Shown here: positions 45,271 through 54,245 of the stretch, piece by piece
Layout of the letters: each line of letters starts with the position of its first letter
Numbering within the stretch: the stretch's first letter is position 1
Source: CAYTMY01 sp964618075
GTDB lineage: Bacteria > Bacillota > Clostridia > Eubacteriales > Anaerofustaceae
Direction: 5' to 3'
Assembly (NCBI GenBank): GCA_964618075.1
Contig: CAZTZO010000005.1
Coordinates: forward strand, 1-64,000
Length of the DNA: 64,000 bases
The notes under the pieces: generated by a model
Database searches by the model: none
Seen by the model: the letters and a program-made list of their open reading frames with translations, nothing else
Told to the model about the DNA's origin: nothing
Position numbers and translations under genes: made by a program

Positions 45271-45855
45271 CTATATGCATTCCTTGAGCTCAAATATCTT
45301 TTTTGCCACTATTTCATTAGATATGAACGAATACTCCTGAGATGTAAGCTTCCTGCCGTAATACTCTTTCAAATCGATTGCTTTACCGATAATGACCTTC
45401 AATTTACCGTTGAGCTTGTAGCTGCCGGAAATATATACCGGTATTACAGGCACCTGTGATTTTGTTGCAAGCATACCTACCCCGGCTTTAAATTGCATCG
45501 CCTTGGCGTCCCTTTCTCTTGTACCCTCGGGAAATATTCCTAAAAGTCCGTTGCCTTTTATTACAGCTAAAGATTTTTTCAGCGAATAGGCGTCGTTTCC
45601 GTCTCTTCCTACCGGTATTGCGTGGCATGAGCCAAAGAACCATTTAGAAATTTTTGAAGAAAAAAGCTCTTTCTTGGCAAGAAATATTATTACACGCCTT
45701 GTACATATTCCTATGCTCAGAGGGTCAAAAAGATGTATATGGTTTGAGCAAATAATAGCGGAGCCGTCCTTTGGAATATTATCTTTCCCCTTGCACGTGA
45801 ATCCGACGAAAATTTTAAGATACAGACTTCCTATCGCTCTGACTAACTTATACAT
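45271..45855 (-). CDS. plsC: 1-acyl-sn-glycerol-3-phosphate acyltransferase
   Basis: It adds the second acyl chain in phosphatidic acid synthesis. The catalytic H-x4-D motif is SNHIHLFDPLSIG (about residues 36-48), the glycerophosphate-binding motif FPEGTRERD is intact (about residues 109-117), and PVIPVYISGSY is motif IV. At 194 residues it is the short bacterial form with one N-terminal hydrophobic stretch for membrane association. It lies directly after cmk and before the ispH fusion, a clostridial operon order. Confidence 0.92.
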   Translation of the reverse strand: MYKLVRAIGSLYLKIFVGFTCKGKDNIPKDGSAIICSNHIHLFDPLSIGICTRRVIIFLAKKELFSSKISKWFFGSCHAIPVGRDGNDAYSLKKSLAVIKGNGLLGIFPEGTRERDAKAMQFKAGVGMLATKSQVPVIPVYISGSYKLNGKLKVIIGKAIDLKEYYGRKLTSQEYSFISNEIVAKKIFELKECI

Positions 45856-46539
45856 CTATTTATTACCGTCCAACGCTATTTTTTGCAGAATAAAATCAAC
45901 TACCTCGTCAAATGTCATGTCGGACGAATCCAACATAACTGCGTCTTTTGCCACGCATAGAGGATCGACCTCTCTTTCTGAGTCAACTTTATCACGTCGG
46001 ATAATATCCTTTTTTATTTTCTCAAAATCAGCTTTATTGCCCTTCTGAAGATTTTGTTTATATCTTCGCATTGCACGCTCGTTGACGTTTGCATCAAGAT
46101 AAAACTTATATTCTGCGTTCGGCAAAACTACGTTGCAAATATCTCTGCCTTCCATAACAATATCAACACAGTCCGCTATTTTTTGCTGGAGCTTGACCAT
46201 GTTTCTTCTTACGCTTCCATTTGAGGCAAATTCAGATACTTTGATATCCATTTCGGGAGTACGTATCGCCGAAGTAATGTCTTCATTATTTAAAAACAGC
46301 TTATCATCCCGAAACTCCAAGTTGAAAGTGTCAAATAATGAAATCAGAGTGTCCTCGGAAGCGTTCTTGTCATAGCCGCTATTATATACATGATAAGCAA
46401 AAGCACGATACATTGCACCCGTATCAAGGTACAATATCCCGAGCTTTTTTGAAATCTCTTTAGCAACGCTGCTTTTCCCTGCGCCCGCAGGACCATCTAT
46501 TGCCACTTGTATTGATTTATTGCTTTTGAGGAGAGCCAT
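45856..46539 (-). CDS. cmk: Cytidylate kinase
   Basis: It phosphorylates CMP and dCMP. The P-loop is QVAIDGPAGAGKSSVAKEIS, then LYLDTGAMYRAF, VMEGRDICNVVLP (equivalent to the GRDIGTVVFPDA block), and RRDKVDSEREVDPL in the LID. The start at 46539 is selected because GGAG lies eight bases upstream and the protein then begins 12 residues before the P-loop strand; an ATG 75 bases earlier would add a hydrophobic, unrelated leader. Length is 227 residues. It is followed at once by plsC. Confidence 0.93.
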   Translation of the reverse strand: MALLKSNKSIQVAIDGPAGAGKSSVAKEISKKLGILYLDTGAMYRAFAYHVYNSGYDKNASEDTLISLFDTFNLEFRDDKLFLNNEDITSAIRTPEMDIKVSEFASNGSVRRNMVKLQQKIADCVDIVMEGRDICNVVLPNAEYKFYLDANVNERAMRRYKQNLQKGNKADFEKIKKDIIRRDKVDSEREVDPLCVAKDAVMLDSSDMTFDEVVDFILQKIALDGNK

Positions 46540-46624
46540 GATTATCTCCGATACTTTGTAAAAAAATTGTAACGCTTTAAGTATTATATTATAATATTTA
46601 ATTATTACAAACAAAAGTTAATTA

Positions 46625-47056
46625 TTATTTGCATTCTACCGTAAACAAAGTTCTTATTCCATTCTCGACAAATATCTTGCTTCCTTCCAACGGAAAGCTT
46701 ATGTCTTTTGTAACTCTGCTTACATTTATTATAGCTTCACCTTCATGTTTTCTTAAATCCACTGACAATACGTCACCGTTGAAAACCTCTATGCTTACAT
46801 ATTCATTTTCATCTTGTATATCACTTATAGGCGCGCCGTTTAACAATAAATCATTTTTATCGCAACCGCTCATGCTTATGGTGATTGTTTGCGGTTGTGC
46901 ATAAATTTCCGATTGTTTGTAATACACACCGTTTAAAATTGTATTGTCACTGAGAACATCTGTTACTTGAAATTCTCTCAAAAGATTCACTGCAATGAGC
47001 GTTAGAGTACAAACACATACAATTATTATAACTGTTCTTTCAATAAGCTTGCTCAT
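46625..47056 (-). CDS. Small membrane-anchored protein, possibly NusG-domain-II-like
   Basis: A 143-residue protein with an N-terminal transmembrane anchor (VIIIVCVCTLTLIAVNLL, about residues 9-26) and a beta-rich exterior domain. Blocks such as ITISMSGCDKNDLLLNG, EYVSIEVFNGDVLSVDL and INVSRVTKDISFPLEGSKIFV recall NusG-domain-II-like proteins common in clostridial operons of this type, but the match is by eye. No catalytic motif was seen. It lies between the COG2081 flavoprotein and cmk, about 85 bases ahead of cmk, and probably belongs to that operon. Confidence 0.6.
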   Translation of the reverse strand: MSKLIERTVIIIVCVCTLTLIAVNLLREFQVTDVLSDNTILNGVYYKQSEIYAQPQTITISMSGCDKNDLLLNGAPISDIQDENEYVSIEVFNGDVLSVDLRKHEGEAIINVSRVTKDISFPLEGSKIFVENGIRTLFTVECK

Positions 47057-47085
47057 ACAAATTAGTATGTGTAAATAATATGATA

Positions 47086-48303
47086 TTAAACGCTTATACC
47101 GGCTAAATATCCTGTGGAAAATGCAAGCTGCAAATTATATCCGCCGGTATGAGCATGCAAGGAAAGCATTTCGCCTGCCAGTGACAAGCCTTCCACACAT
47201 TTTGAACGCATAGTTGACGGGTCTATTTCATCAACACGCACTCCTCCCGCAGTAATGATCGCCTCATTGTACCCGCATAACGAGGTGATATTCAGCCCTA
47301 AGCCCTTGATCAATTTAATTATTCTTTTTCTTTCCTGCTGTGTGATTTGATTGACTTTTTTATCCGGCGCTATACCTGACAATTCAACTATCTTTTTTGC
47401 AAGAGACAAGGGCAGAAGCTTATCGAGGCTGTTTTTGAAGGATTTGTTTTTTTTCTGTTCAAAATCCCTGAGGATTCTTGCATCAAGTTGTTTTTCATCC
47501 AAGGCGGGTTTTAAATCAATAATTATTTTATTATTCTTTAAGTTTGAAAAATAACAGCTCAGAGTAAGGACACACGGACCGCTTATTCCATCGTGAGTGA
47601 AAAGCATTTCTCCGAATTCTTCTCTTATCTGCTTTGTGTCATTTACCAAAGTCAGCTTGACGTTCTTTAAGGACAGTCCGGCAAGCTCGCCGACCCACTT
47701 CTCTTTTGTTCTCATTGCGCATAATGCAGGAAGAGGTAGATTAAGCGAATGACCCGCTTCCTTTGCAAGCAGGTAGCCGTTGCCGTCTGAGCCTGTTGTC
47801 GGATAGCTTTTCCCTCCGCAGCACAATATAACATTGTCTGCTGTTAATATCTCGTTTTTATCTGTTTTTACTCCCGATACTTTTTTATTGTTAAAAACAA
47901 GAGACTTTACATAAGTATTATAATCTATTTCAACTTTATTTTGTTTTAACAAAGTTAAAAACGCCTTTGTCACATCGGAGGCTTTATCTGAAACGGGGAA
48001 CATCCTATTCCCTCTTTCCGTTTTCCCTTTAAAACCTGTTTGCTCAAGAAGCACATTAAGAGCGGCGGGATCAAAGGAATACAACGCGCTGTATGCAAAC
48101 TGCCTGTTTTCGAAAATATGCTCAAAAAAATCAGCGACATCACAATTATTCGTATAATTGCAACGTCCCTTACCGGTAATATATATTTTTTTACCCAGCT
48201 TTTCGTTACGTTCTATCAACTTGACGTGATTGCCGTTTAAAGAAGCCGCATAGGCGGCTATCATTCCTGACGCGCCGCCACCGACTACAATTACTTCTGA
48301 CAT
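47086..48303 (-). CDS. NAD(P)/FAD-dependent oxidoreductase, HI0933/COG2081 (BaiN/YhiN) type
   Basis: A 405-residue flavoprotein. The FAD-binding Rossmann motif is VIVVGGGASGMIAAYAAS, then KLGKKIYITGKGRCNYTNN, the signature of the HI0933 family, and CCGGKSYPTTGSDGNGY. The C-terminal TAGGVRVDEIDPSTMRSK and LAGEMLSLHAHTGGYNLQ form the second FAD contact. Members include BaiN, implicated in bile-acid dehydroxylation, but most have unknown substrates. It starts one base before serA ends in this strand order and shares the operon with cmk-plsC-ispH, as in other Clostridia. Confidence 0.88.
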   Translation of the reverse strand: MSEVIVVGGGASGMIAAYAASLNGNHVKLIERNEKLGKKIYITGKGRCNYTNNCDVADFFEHIFENRQFAYSALYSFDPAALNVLLEQTGFKGKTERGNRMFPVSDKASDVTKAFLTLLKQNKVEIDYNTYVKSLVFNNKKVSGVKTDKNEILTADNVILCCGGKSYPTTGSDGNGYLLAKEAGHSLNLPLPALCAMRTKEKWVGELAGLSLKNVKLTLVNDTKQIREEFGEMLFTHDGISGPCVLTLSCYFSNLKNNKIIIDLKPALDEKQLDARILRDFEQKKNKSFKNSLDKLLPLSLAKKIVELSGIAPDKKVNQITQQERKRIIKLIKGLGLNITSLCGYNEAIITAGGVRVDEIDPSTMRSKCVEGLSLAGEMLSLHAHTGGYNLQLAFSTGYLAGISV

Positions 48304-49470
48304 TTATTTTTCCAGTTTTCTTACTTTTAGAACTCCGTCTATTTTTTTAAGATCATCAAGCGCATTTTCCGAAACCGAAGAATCGCATTCTATCATCGTG
48401 TACGCATAATCACCCTTGCTGTTATTGATCATATTGGAAATATTGATACCGTCGTTACCTAAAGACGCGGTTATCTGCCCCACCATATTGGGGATATTCT
48501 TATGATTTATTGTTATTCTGGGCTGCTCGTTAATATTGCCCATATAGCTCTTAGGATAATTTACGGAATTTTTGATGTTGCCGTTAATAAGATAGTCCGA
48601 TATTTCCTCTGCCGCCATTATCGCACAATTTGTTTCGGATTCGGGAGTCGAAGCACCCAAATGAGGTATGGTAATGATGTTGTCATACCCTAAAAGCGTA
48701 TTGTTCGGAAAATCGGTTACATAGCAGCCTATCTTTCCTGACTTTGCAGCTTCAATGATTGCTTCATCATCCACAAGACCGCCTCTTGCAAAGTTAATAA
48801 TATTAATGCCATCTTTGGCGCCATCTAATATTTTTTTGTTTACCATTTTTTTCGTTTTATCTATTAGAGGAAGATGAAGCGTTATGAAATCGCAGTTTTC
48901 AAAAAGCCAATCCATGGTATCGACTCTCTTAACTCCGCTATCAAGCATCCAAGCCGCTTCAACCGATATGTAAGGATCGTATCCGTAGACCTCCATTTCC
49001 ATTGCCGTAAGCACATTTGCGACCTTTGCACCTATTGCGCCTAGACCGACAACGCCGACTTTCTTACCGAGAAGCTCAGGGCCGGCAAAAGCGGATTTCT
49101 TGCTTTCGACTTCTTTTTCTATTACAACATCGTTATCTTTTTCGCCACGCAGCCACTCTATGCCGGCTACTGTTTTTCTTGCCGATAATAATATTCCCAA
49201 TATCGTCAGCTCTTTAACTGCATTTGCATTTGCTCCGGGTGTATTGAATACAACTACTCCATGCTGTGAATAGCTGTCCACGGGTATATTGTTGACTCCT
49301 GCTCCAGCACGTGCTACCGCGCTTAGTTTATCTGTTAATTCTGCGTCTGTCATAGCATAGCTTCTGAGTATTATCCCGTCATAATCGGCATCTTCCGATA
49401 CACTGAAATTATCTGGCAGCTTTGCCAAACCGATCGGATCTATTTTGTTAAATGTTTTGATTTTATACAT
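48304..49470 (-). CDS. serA: D-3-phosphoglycerate dehydrogenase (ACT-domain form)
   Basis: The first step of serine synthesis. The catalytic half has AVARAGAGVNNIPVD, the NAD-binding site is GKKVGVVGLGAIGAKVANVL, and the active-site region INFARGGLVDDEAI contains the substrate Arg, with the catalytic His in PHLGASTPESE. A short C-terminal ACT domain (RITINHKNIPNMVGQI) suggests amino-acid feedback. At 388 residues it is the compact anaerobe type. Some related enzymes act on other 2-hydroxy acids, so the substrate is likely but not proved. It precedes the COG2081 gene with no gap. Confidence 0.88.
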   Translation of the reverse strand: MYKIKTFNKIDPIGLAKLPDNFSVSEDADYDGIILRSYAMTDAELTDKLSAVARAGAGVNNIPVDSYSQHGVVVFNTPGANANAVKELTILGILLSARKTVAGIEWLRGEKDNDVVIEKEVESKKSAFAGPELLGKKVGVVGLGAIGAKVANVLTAMEMEVYGYDPYISVEAAWMLDSGVKRVDTMDWLFENCDFITLHLPLIDKTKKMVNKKILDGAKDGINIINFARGGLVDDEAIIEAAKSGKIGCYVTDFPNNTLLGYDNIITIPHLGASTPESETNCAIMAAEEISDYLINGNIKNSVNYPKSYMGNINEQPRITINHKNIPNMVGQITASLGNDGINISNMINNSKGDYAYTMIECDSSVSENALDDLKKIDGVLKVRKLEK

Positions 49471-49496
49471 TTTCTATCCTCCGTATTATTTTAAAT

Positions 49497-49524
49497 AAAA
49501 AGCCCAATAAATATTGAGCTTTTT
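49497..49524 (-). terminator. Terminator between the small protein gene and serA
   Basis: A 12-bp stem with one G-U pair on the minus strand (49497-49508 with 49513-49524; arm AGCTCAAT with ATTGGGCT), followed by TTTATTT, lies between the stop of the 65-residue gene and the serA start. It separates sigE-region transcripts from serA. Confidence 0.8.
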
Positions 49525-49577
49525 TTAACGCCGTTGCAGTTGTTTTATTGTAAACTGCTTTACAGCGTAAAAAACGA

Positions 49578-49775
49578 CTATGCCGAGATTTGTAAAATCA
49601 TAGCCTTTGTTATATCGCCGATCTGGAGTTTTTTAACTTTGATTTCTTTCTTTAATTCCTTTATCTTAACTGTATCTTTGTATTTTCCCATTGCAAGCTC
49701 TCTACCCAAACGCTTTTGCAATTTACGCAGCTCATTTTTATTGGCAATTAAGGTATCTGCACTCATCCTATTCAC
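49578..49775 (-). CDS. Small basic helical protein of unknown function
   Basis: A 65-residue protein, not recognised. It is Lys-rich and predicted helical, with repeated blocks of the kind ELRKLQKRLGREL and KIKELKKEIKVKKLQ that suggest a short coiled coil, possibly nucleic-acid binding. AGAGG lies close before the ATG at 49775; an ATG three codons on is the alternative start. It sits alone between sigE and serA and is followed by a terminator. No membrane segment or metal-binding motif was seen. Confidence 0.5.
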   Translation of the reverse strand: MNRMSADTLIANKNELRKLQKRLGRELAMGKYKDTVKIKELKKEIKVKKLQIGDITKAMILQISA

Positions 49776-49917
49776 CTCTTTCTTTTATATCATTGTATTA
49801 TATCATTAATGGCACGAATATCAAGCACTTTTGTTGTATTATTCAAATCATTACGCTAAACCGACATCACACTGAACAGCTTTTGTGTTATAAAACCTTG
49901 ATTTAAAAAGCACATAA

Positions 49918-50631
49918 CTATTGTATTTGCTTTTGCATCTCTTTTTTTAAGCTGTTTACTATTCTCTTCTCAAGACGCGAAATGTAGGATTGGGATATAT
50001 TCATATTCTCAGCGACTTCCTTTTGCGTAAATCTTTTCATTCCGTTTATTCCGAAACGCATATTAATAATTATTTTCTCTTGTTCATTTAACGTGTCTAT
50101 TGCACCGTTCAAATCTGAAATCTCGTTTTCTCTTTCTATATTGCATGAAACCTCGTCTTCATCACTGCTTATTATATCGCTCAATAAAAGCTCGTTGCCG
50201 TCCCAGTCAGTATTCAGGGGTTCGTCCAGCGAGATCTCCCCTTTCCTGCGATTCACCTTTCTTAAATACATAAGAATCTCGTTTTCTATGCATTTGGAGG
50301 CGTATGTTGCAAGCTTTATCTGCTTGTCGCTTTTATATGTTCCGACAGCCTTTATCAAACCGATAGTCCCTATAGAAATAAGATCCTCCAAATTATTTAT
50401 ATTGTTATCAAATTTTCTTGCGATGTATACCACTAATCTTAAATTGTGTTCAATAAGAATATTTTTTGCCTGCACGTCGTCCATACCAAGACGATTGATA
50501 TAAAACGCCTCTTCTTTTTTATCCAATTGAGTAGGAAGCGAATCATAGGTAGCGATATAAAATACGCACGAATTGTCGTTATCTATTAATTTTGACAGAG
50601 CCTTTCTCATTAATTCGCCGATATAAATCAT
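49918..50631 (-). CDS. sigE: Sporulation sigma factor SigE
   Basis: The mother-cell early sporulation sigma factor of 237 residues. Region 2 is very close to SigE: NLRLVVYIARKF, LEDLISIGTIGLIKAV, KLATYASKCIENEILMYLR. SLDEPLNTDWDGNELLLSD is the SigE-specific block, and region 4 ends TQKEVAENMNISQSYISRLEKR. About 25 N-terminal residues before VFYIATYDSLP correspond to the pro-sequence cut by SpoIIGA. The ATG at 50631 follows AGGAG by six bases; TTG at 50637 is unlikely. It is three bases downstream of spoIIGA. Unlike sigG in this window, it appears complete. Confidence 0.92.
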   Translation of the reverse strand: MIYIGELMRKALSKLIDNDNSCVFYIATYDSLPTQLDKKEEAFYINRLGMDDVQAKNILIEHNLRLVVYIARKFDNNINNLEDLISIGTIGLIKAVGTYKSDKQIKLATYASKCIENEILMYLRKVNRRKGEISLDEPLNTDWDGNELLLSDIISSDEDEVSCNIERENEISDLNGAIDTLNEQEKIIINMRFGINGMKRFTQKEVAENMNISQSYISRLEKRIVNSLKKEMQKQIQ

Positions 50632-50633
50632 AA

Positions 50634-51491
50634 TCAACTCCTTTGTGTTATTTTATTAGGATTATATATACCGTTATATTCTTTGCCGTTTAGACATTTA
50701 GCGCACGAAAGAACAGGAGATATTATCACATTTCCGTTATCAAATACTATTCTGTCTGCCCTGAAGGATATAGTCCAATCAGATGATACGACCGTTGAAA
50801 ATTTCAATGCGTCTAATCTTCTGCGTTTTTTTTCAGGCAATGCTACAATAAATTTCAGGTATTCATCGTATGAATGTAATGATATCGGAGTAAAGCCGAC
50901 AATACTCTCGAATATCTCTTCACTTAAAAACAATACGGGATTTCCAAGCTTGTCTGTTGCAATGTTTCCCGTATCGGCGAACATAATAATATCTTTTATT
51001 ATCACATCATCGTATTCCACCAAACAGGTATGTTTTGCACATTTGTATAAGAAAGTATTTCTTAACATTTTCAAACAGACGGTATTTATACTTCTTCCTA
51101 AAACCAGTCCGAAAATAAAAGTGAAGATATTACATGATATTTTTGTTTGTATAAAAGAAGCATCAAACAAATAAGTTACCAATATTATGCATCCGGAACA
51201 AATTGCCGATGAAAAAACAAGCATTAACAAGGCACAGACGTATTTCCTTAAACTTATTTTCGGATATATCAAGGGCACACACATAAGACTGCTTGCAAGA
51301 ATTTTTATCAAGAAACAAGGATATGGCAATTTAAAACATATCAGAATGATTATGAATATTAAACCGATGAAAGATGAAGCCGTAGCTCTTAAAAGTTTGG
51401 ATTTGACTTGAAGATTTTCTGCGACTACTGAAGCAACAACGAAGTTTGCCGCCAGATTTATGAAAATAAACTCTTCTCCATATATGTACAT
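50634..51491 (-). CDS. spoIIGA: Sporulation sigma-E processing peptidase SpoIIGA
   Basis: A membrane aspartic peptidase that cuts the SigE pro-sequence at the division septum. The N-terminal half has about five transmembrane helices beginning IYGEEFIFINLAANFVV; the cytoplasmic half has the aspartic-protease-like motif FADTGNIATDKLGNPVLFL (catalytic Asp in DTGN). The start at 51491 is chosen because AGAGGG lies five bases upstream; an ATG 33 bases earlier lacks a site. Length is 285 residues. It is followed by sigE after two bases, the canonical pair. Sequence similarity in this family is low, but motif and context are strong. Confidence 0.85.
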   Translation of the reverse strand: MYIYGEEFIFINLAANFVVASVVAENLQVKSKLLRATASSFIGLIFIIILICFKLPYPCFLIKILASSLMCVPLIYPKISLRKYVCALLMLVFSSAICSGCIILVTYLFDASFIQTKISCNIFTFIFGLVLGRSINTVCLKMLRNTFLYKCAKHTCLVEYDDVIIKDIIMFADTGNIATDKLGNPVLFLSEEIFESIVGFTPISLHSYDEYLKFIVALPEKKRRRLDALKFSTVVSSDWTISFRADRIVFDNGNVIISPVLSCAKCLNGKEYNGIYNPNKITQRS

Positions 51492-51509
51492 TTGTCCCTC
51501 TGTATATAA

Positions 51510-51540
51510 ATTATACATTTCCAAATCGTCTATTTTGTCG
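51510..51540 (-). promoter_or_regulatory. Candidate Spo0A-type promoter of spoIIGA-sigE
   Basis: On the minus strand a TATAAT (51510-51515) lies about 20 bases before the spoIIGA start, without a good -35. A TTTTGTCG sequence on the plus strand at 51533-51540 resembles a Spo0A box (TTTGTCRAA, seven of nine counting the next two bases) at the place where Spo0A binds in known spoIIG promoters. The evidence is suggestive only. Confidence 0.35.
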
Positions 51541-51653
51541 TTTTATACTATCGGGAGAATAATGTTTTTTTCACCAATGAGCTTTATTAAGAATAATATA
51601 AAACGAAATAAGACGTCTTTAAATAAAGATGTCGATAAAAAAAGGAGTGAAAA

Positions 51654-52634
51654 ATGAGAAAATCTATTCTCTTTATTCTTGCTTCTCTTGTTCTTTGCGT
51701 TGTATTGTGCTTTTCTGCTTGCACGGGCGATAAAACCAATACCGTTAAAGTCAACGAAGTGACGCACTCGGTGTTTTATGCGCCTCAATACGCAGCAATG
51801 GCGCTTGGATACTTCGAGGAAGAAGGGCTTAATATAGAATTAACTAACGGAGGCGGCGCAGATAAAACCATGGCTGCCGTATTAAGCGGAGACGCTGATA
51901 TAGGTTTATGCGGGCCCGAAGCGACAATCTATGTTTACAAACAAGGAAATGAAGATTATGCTCAAAGCTTTGCACAGCTTACACAATGCGACGGTTCTTT
52001 TATTATTGCACGTGAGCCAAACGACAATTTTGAGATATCCGATTTAAAGGGAAGCCATATCATCGCCGGTAGAAAAGGCGGTATGCCTGTGATGGTTCTT
52101 GAGTGGATATTGAAAAATAATGGACTTGATTTATCCAAGGACGTTTATGTTGACACCTCAGTAACCTTCAACGCCATGGCAGGCGCCTTTATCGGCGGAA
52201 ACGGTGATTATGTTTCTTTGTTTGAGCCTACAGCCACTTTACTTGTCAACGAAAACAAAGGTTACGTCGTTATGTCGCTGGGAGAAAAGAGCGGTAGGAT
52301 ACCGTATACGGCATATAATGCAAAGAAAAGCTACATTCAAAAGCGCCCCGATATCATAAAAGCTTTTACAAAAGCACTCAACAAAGGACAGAAATATGTA
52401 GCAAATAACAGTGCAAAAGATATTGCCGAATGTATCAGCGGATTTTTCCCCGACACTGACAAAGCAGACATCGAAAGAGCCATTGAAAGCTATAAATCTA
52501 TAGGAGCATATGCCGAAAGCACCTATTTTTCGCAAGAATCATTTGATTTGCTTCAAAACATTATTATGGAAGCCGGCGAATTGAGCGAACATGTCGATTA
52601 CGACAAACTCGTCTATACAAAATATATGGATTAG
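51654..52634 (+). CDS. Substrate-binding lipoprotein of a NitT/TauT (SsuA/THI5-like) importer
   Basis: A 326-residue extracellular lipoprotein. The signal peptide ends in the lipobox FSAC (Cys23). The mature part has the NMT1/THI5-SsuA pattern: VFYAPQYAAMALGYFEEEGL, AAVLSGDADIGLCGPEATIY and LKGSHIIAGRKGGMPVMVLEWIL. Ligands of this family include sulfonates, nitrate, bicarbonate and thiamine precursors; no riboswitch or metabolic neighbour in the window decides it. An AAAGGAG site precedes the ATG. It is the first gene of a three-gene importer. Confidence 0.88.
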   Translation: MRKSILFILASLVLCVVLCFSACTGDKTNTVKVNEVTHSVFYAPQYAAMALGYFEEEGLNIELTNGGGADKTMAAVLSGDADIGLCGPEATIYVYKQGNEDYAQSFAQLTQCDGSFIIAREPNDNFEISDLKGSHIIAGRKGGMPVMVLEWILKNNGLDLSKDVYVDTSVTFNAMAGAFIGGNGDYVSLFEPTATLLVNENKGYVVMSLGEKSGRIPYTAYNAKKSYIQKRPDIIKAFTKALNKGQKYVANNSAKDIAECISGFFPDTDKADIERAIESYKSIGAYAESTYFSQESFDLLQNIIMEAGELSEHVDYDKLVYTKYMD

Positions 52635-52646
52635 AAAGGATCACAG

Positions 52647-53396
52647 ATGCAGCCTTTGATCGAATTGAAAGAAATATCGAAAACTTACCATTCTCTCAAT
52701 GAAGAAACCGTTGCGATCGAAGGTTTTTCGCTGCAAGTCTACAAAAATGATTTTATCGCTATTGTAGGGCCGAGCGGATGCGGTAAATCCAGCATATTGT
52801 CAGTAATATCCGGCTTGTCCGAACAAAGCGGCGGCGAATTGATTTTTAATAAGCAAAACCCATCGATCGGTTATATGCTTCAACAGGATCATCTTTTCCC
52901 ATGGCGTACAATTTACAAAAATGCTGTAATAGGTTTAGAGATACAAAACAAACTCACAAGAAAAAACATCGATCATGTTGAAGACTTACTCAAAACTTAC
53001 GGTTTATACGAGTTTAAGGATTCATACCCTTCGCAATTATCGGGAGGTATGCGCCAAAGAGTGGCCTTAATCAGAACACTTGCAGTAAAACCGGATATCT
53101 TGTTGCTCGATGAACCGTTCTCAGCGCTTGATTATCAGACAAGACTTGCGGTAAGCGAAGATATAGGTAACATTATAAAAAAAGAAGGCATCACTGCTGT
53201 TTTTGTCACTCACGATCTTAATGAAGCGATATGTCTTTCAAACAGAGTGGTTGTGATGTCAAAACGACCTTCATACGTCAAAAATATCTATGATATTGAT
53301 TTGGGGAAAGAATACCTTACTGTAACGCAGAAACGAAATTCACCATTATTTTCTTCGTATTACAATATGATATGGAAGGATTTGGACATCTCATGA
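52647..53396 (+). CDS. NitT/TauT-type ABC transporter ATP-binding protein
   Basis: A 249-residue ATPase. Walker A is AIVGPSGCGKSSILSVISG, the Q-loop GYMLQQDHLFPWRTI contains the FPWRT motif typical of SsuB/TauB, the signature is YPSQLSGGMRQRVALIRTL, Walker B is ILLLDEPFSALDYQTR, and the switch His is in VTHDLNEAICLSNRV. It starts 12 bases after the binding protein and overlaps the permease by four bases. The complete motifs indicate an active importer ATPase. Confidence 0.92.
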   Translation: MQPLIELKEISKTYHSLNEETVAIEGFSLQVYKNDFIAIVGPSGCGKSSILSVISGLSEQSGGELIFNKQNPSIGYMLQQDHLFPWRTIYKNAVIGLEIQNKLTRKNIDHVEDLLKTYGLYEFKDSYPSQLSGGMRQRVALIRTLAVKPDILLLDEPFSALDYQTRLAVSEDIGNIIKKEGITAVFVTHDLNEAICLSNRVVVMSKRPSYVKNIYDIDLGKEYLTVTQKRNSPLFSSYYNMIWKDLDIS

Positions 53397-54199
53397 ATAA
53401 AAAAAGCTTCTCTTTAGAACACGACAAATACGTAAAATCATACAATAGAAAAAAATCCTTGGTTTTGCTCCTGCAAATAGGGATATTGGTATTTTTAATT
53501 ATACTTTGGCAAATTGCGGCAAGCTTGGGCTGGATAGATGTATTTATCGCAAGCTCACCGATAAAAATATGCGAAACCTTCCTCACTTTAATAAAACAAG
53601 GAGATTTCCTTTCACATCTGTTTGTTACACTATCGGAAACTTTGGGTGGATTTATTATCGGAATTGTCGTAGGCTTTTTGGTATCCGTGATCTTATGGTG
53701 GTTTCCTATCGTTTCGGATGTTTTGGATCCTTATCTTGTGGTTCTCAATGCTATGCCTAAGGTAGCTTTGGGGCCGATAATAATCATATGGGGCGGCGCT
53801 GGTATCGGCTCGATAATAATAATGACGCTTGCAATTTCGACAATATCGACAATTATAGGCGTATATGGCGGTTTTGCCTGTGCAGAGCGTGAAAAGCAGA
53901 TGCTTTTAAAGACCTTCGGAGCCGACAAATTTCAGCTATTGACAAAAGTGGTCATACCGACATCATATGCCAATATTATTAGTAATCTCAAAATCAACAT
54001 CGGTCTATGCTGGGTAGGCGTGATAATGGGAGAATTTCTTGTCAGTAAAGCAGGATTGGGTTATTTGATAATGTACGCATCTCAGGTGTTCAATCTTAAC
54101 CTTGTGATGTGCGGAATCATCCTTGTTTCCTTATGTGCCGCGATGATGTATGCACTAATATTTTATATAGAAAAACGACTGAAAGCAAAGTTCGAATAA
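53393..54199 (+). CDS. NitT/TauT-type ABC transporter permease
   Basis: A 268-residue membrane permease. After a charged N-terminus come six helices, beginning LLLQIGILVFLIILWQIAAS. The conserved LSETLGGFIIGIVVGFLVSV and the EAA coupling loop (TFGADKFQLLTKVVIPTSYANI, split here) match SsuC/TauC. The ATG at 53393 overlaps the ATPase stop (ATGA) and is preferred to an in-frame ATG seven codons earlier. A strong terminator follows, so the transporter is a three-gene unit. Confidence 0.92.
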   Translation: MNKKSFSLEHDKYVKSYNRKKSLVLLLQIGILVFLIILWQIAASLGWIDVFIASSPIKICETFLTLIKQGDFLSHLFVTLSETLGGFIIGIVVGFLVSVILWWFPIVSDVLDPYLVVLNAMPKVALGPIIIIWGGAGIGSIIIMTLAISTISTIIGVYGGFACAEREKQMLLKTFGADKFQLLTKVVIPTSYANIISNLKINIGLCWVGVIMGEFLVSKAGLGYLIMYASQVFNLNLVMCGIILVSLCAAMMYALIFYIEKRLKAKFE

Positions 54200-54215
54200 T
54201 GAGATAAAATACTTC

Positions 54216-54245
54216 AAAAAAGCGCTTAATAAAAGCGCTTTTTTT
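54216..54245 (+). terminator. Terminator of the SsuABC-type operon
   Basis: A stem of about 11-12 pairs (54216-54227 with about 54231-54242; core AAGCGCTT) with a short loop, followed by a T-run, lies 17 bases after the permease stop. It is a typical intrinsic terminator, separating the importer from ftsE. Confidence 0.85.

Noticed and set aside
51612..51633. A 9-bp hairpin in the leader of the SsuA-like gene
   Set aside because: It is followed by an A-run rather than T's and no gene ends there, so it is not a terminator; no riboswitch class fits its short, AT-rich sequence.
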